Positions 9,387-11,395 of a DNA stretch of 11,395 bases are shown piece by piece. The notes under the pieces are model-generated. The model made no database searches. It was not told the DNA's origin and saw only the letters and a list, made by a program, of their open reading frames with translations. A program made the translations under genes and the position numbers. The DNA is taken from positions 1-11,395 of the forward strand of contig NW_014011727.1 of NCBI RefSeq assembly GCF_000611645.1, in the 5' to 3' direction. Positions within the stretch are counted from its first letter, which is position 1. Each line of letters opens with the position of its first letter. The DNA comes from Monoraphidium neglectum. Taxonomy: Eukaryota > Chlorophyta > Chlorophyceae > Sphaeropleales > Selenastraceae.

Positions 9387-10811
9387 CATGCGCGCACAGC
9401 GCGCAGCCAGTTCGCACGCACCCACCCAGCCCCACCTTGAAGTCCTCCCCAAGGGTCTGCAGCGCGCGCCTGTGCTGCTGCAGCCCCGCGTCGCCCTGCT
9501 TGGCGTGCCACACCCCAAACTGCGGCACAAATATGTCGGCGCGGCTGGCGAGGCCCCTCTCCCTCAAGAGGGTCAGCACGCCGTTGCTGGCCACCTGGCG
9601 GGCAAAATGTGGGTGTTAGGTCGAGCGCAGCGAGGTGCGGTTGCTAAGCTTCGATTGCGCATGCTCATGTGGGCTCAGCCTGCTGCCTGTGCAGAGGATC
9701 CATGTCCACGGGCCCCATGCTGTTGACCTTATGGTTTGGGCTTGCAAGCCGCGTGTGGTCAACCGTTGTGCAGCGCAGCATGTCACCTGGGGGTTGTTGA
9801 GCAAACTGGTGCCCAGCACAACATGCACGAAGCAGACGCGGCCGTTGCCGAAGAGGTGTATGCAGCGGGACTCGCCGGGCCGCAGGGGCAGGGCGTCGAG
9901 CTGTGGGGCAAGATTTGAGGGAAAAATGGTGTTTGTACAGAAGGATTGTTTTTGTGCAGTGTCCTGATTGTGCGCATTGTCGGGGGGCATACATTTGAGC
10001 TGGGGCCAGGCCCACGCGTTGTCAGGGAGCACGGCTTCTCGCCGGCTTCCCCTCCCCTGGCGCACCTGCTTCACGAGGTTGTCATCGCCGCTGGCTTTGC
10101 ACTCGCGCCCGTCCCAGAAATCGATCAAGAAGCACTGAAGCGCCTTAAACAGCTGCTTAGAGTGGGAGTCCCTGCGCAGAGGGCGTGGTGAGCCGTTGGT
10201 TGTGTGTGCTGCGGCCGCAACCGCGCGCTGGACGAGGTGGAGGCGGCTGCCCCTGAGCGGCTCGGGTTGGCGAGGCTGGCAGCATTTGATGCTGGATTGC
10301 GGAACCGTAAGAGCGTTTGCCGGCATGAATGACTCACCCAAGAAGCCACAGTGTGCGACCCCGCAAGTAGGGCCAAAGGTCGCATGGCGCGACGCCCAGC
10401 GCGGCGCCGCCTCTCAGCTGCTGTGCAACCCGCAGGCCTGCCGCCCGCTGCTCCTGGCTGCACACCGCAAACTTGACCCAGGCAGGATTGTTCTGGCAAG
10501 CCTCCACCCTGCGCGCGTCGCAGGGCGCGGTATGCGCGGGCACCATTCACGGGTGTGCTGGCCGGCGGGGGTGACCCCTGGCAGCGGACGGCCGAGAGCG
10601 CAATTGATGGTGCATCAAGTTCAATAACTCACCATTTAGGGCTTCGTGTCGGACATTTCTGTCCGGTATTGCTCAATGTGCACTGCGCGCTGTGCAGGCC
10701 CCCGAACAGCAATGAGCCTTGGATGCCCGTGTATGAGACTGGACACTGTGCTGATGATATTACGGTCAACAATGCCACACCCAACAGAGTGGCACCCGTT
10801 CTTGGGCCCAT
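8123..10811 (-). CDS. secreted SGNH-hydrolase / PC-esterase-like protein (eight exons, ~390 aa)
   Basis: Exons in transcript order: 10811-10633, 10508-10338, 10171-10066, 9900-9787, 9594-9436, 9152-9056, 8752-8511 and 8227-8123 (TAG). All introns are GT...AG and phases agree at every join; the summed length is 1173 nt. The ATG at 10811 opens a typical signal peptide: Arg4, hydrophobic core TLLGVALLTVI (8-18), then SSA before a likely cleavage at 21/22. The catalytic block I motif LWLLGDSHSKQLF has Ser119 as likely nucleophile; its Gly117 codon is split by an intron. Further landmarks are FGVWH (216-220), FRESPMTHD (254-262) and DCLHYC with Asp345 and His348 as the DxxH pair, followed by LPEILVYEL. 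Known: this layout (GDS near the N-terminus, DxxH near the C-terminus) is that of the PC-esterase branch of SGNH proteins, which includes plant TBL O-acetyltransferases of cell-wall polysaccharides. Inference: acyl transfer or hydrolysis on a glycan in the secretory path or wall. Substrate and direction of reaction cannot be told from sequence. Confidence 0.82.
9342..9384 (+). repeat. (AC)21 microsatellite in an intron
   Basis: An uninterrupted alternating AC run of about 42 bases lies in the intron 9153-9435 of the minus-strand SGNH-like gene, where it reads as TG. It is followed by CATGCATGCGCGC. Uninterrupted length suggests it is polymorphic between strains. Confidence 0.95.
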
Positions 10812-11332
10812 CTTGGCAGGGTGATATCCGCCAGGACTTTAGCAGGACCAAACGCACGTAGTAAGAGAGTAATCGAAAGACTTCAAGCTGAATTGTACAT
10901 AAAGTCGGTGGGTGCGCTGCGGGGTGCCAGCAGTGCGCAGCGGCATCACGGTGAAAGTGCTTTTGCTGTCGGGTGTGGCCAACGAGAAAGGGCATGGGTG
11001 AGTCGTGCTCAATCGGTCAAACCTTTCTTAATATGTCTCCCCTCAAGTTCATGTATCCAATGTCTGCGTGGATGGTGTTGTCACGATCGGCTGTCACCGT
11101 TGAAGTGGCCGTTACCCCCCCAGCAACAGCCGTACTGATTGCAGAGCTCATTACCATGGTGCAGGCGTCACAGACACGCGTGCCGTCACAGAGAGGTGCG
11201 ACGGAATGGAGGACGAACTAATGTCGTCCCTGATTGCAACGCCCAGGCCGACAGACGCGCCTGCTCGTTATGCCGCCGCTCCTGTTTGTTGCTGCAGTCA
11301 CCCGTGCAGTCGCGGGTGACGCCCCCCGGCCT
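10812..11332. other. upstream region of the SGNH-like gene
   Basis: About 520 bases between the ATG at 10811 (minus strand) and the possible end of another minus-strand gene at 11333. It should hold the promoter and 5' UTR of the SGNH-like gene. Short ORFs on both strands show no protein-like pattern. I found no clear TATA box, and no TGTAA on the minus strand for the gene further upstream. Confidence 0.45.
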
Positions 11333-11395
11333 TCACTCGTCGTCGCTGAAAAGCCGCGCCCACCGCGGCGCCTCCCCCGGCACGCCCCCCTCCCG
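11333..11395 (-). CDS. possible 3' end of a further minus-strand gene (partial)
   Basis: Read on the minus strand from the window edge, one frame stays open for 20 codons and ends EAPRWARLFSDDE, then TGA (11333-11335). The high GC content and the acidic end look like the C-terminus of an algal protein and contrast with the AT-richer sequence that follows. It is too short to identify and could be chance; more sequence to the right would decide it. Confidence 0.4.
   Translation of the reverse strand, partial: REGGVPGEAPRWARLFSDDE

Noticed and set aside
9616..10341. Minus-strand ORF of 241 aa taken as one exon
   Set aside because: It contains two real exons of the SGNH-like gene (10171-10066 and 9900-9787), but the rest reads through introns. 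The good splice sites and phases favour separate exons.
10338..10546. ATG at 10546 (minus strand) as the start of the SGNH-like gene
   Set aside because: It would give a protein without any signal peptide. The upstream exon 10811-10633 has a clear signal peptide, a GTGAGT donor and matching phase into an acceptor at 10509-10511.
1..11395. Transposon, retroelement or viral insertion
   Set aside because: I saw no reverse transcriptase, integrase or transposase motifs, no long terminal or inverted repeats, and no target duplications.

Overview
The window looks like nuclear DNA from a green alga (chlorophyte, class not resolvable by eye). The genes are split by many short introns of about 77-407 nt with GTGAGT/GTGCGC-type donors and CAG acceptors. 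Exons are very GC-rich and code for Ala/Gly-rich proteins, while introns and untranslated regions are richer in AT and carry CA/TG repeats. TGTAA, the usual chlorophyte polyadenylation signal, lies hundreds of bases past several stop codons. I see no operons, ribosome binding sites, insertion sequences, tRNA, rRNA or CRISPR.

Layout: (1) 7-909 (+), the 3' end of a tetratricopeptide-repeat (TPR) protein gene. (2) 1519-4002 (+), a five-exon gene for an unrecognised coiled-coil/low-complexity protein of about 497 aa. (3) 4755-7410 (+), a six-exon gene for a WD40-type beta-propeller protein of about 487 aa, resembling a poorly characterised plant 'transducin/WD40-like' family. (4) 8123-10811 (-), an eight-exon gene for a secreted SGNH / PC-esterase-like protein of about 390 aa, with signal peptide, GDS motif and C-terminal DxxH motif. 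(5) 11333-11395 (-), what may be the last codons of another gene running in from the right edge. Genes 1-3 are tandem on the + strand; genes 3 and 4 converge, and their predicted 3' UTRs overlap.

The gene models come from splicing by eye: every junction was chosen so that phase is kept and the protein makes sense across the join. The strongest checks are in gene 4, where an intron splits the Gly codon of the GDS motif, and in gene 3, where joins restore DPRRW and EEGRLMLATVDAYGRG. There is no sign that the genes act together. This is an ordinary eukaryotic gene neighbourhood, and I did not find a novel multi-gene system. The points most worth a second look are the secreted SGNH protein, the orphan coiled-coil protein, a possible GC-AG intron, the excess of GCATGC hexamers in noncoding DNA, and the convergent overlapping 3' ends.
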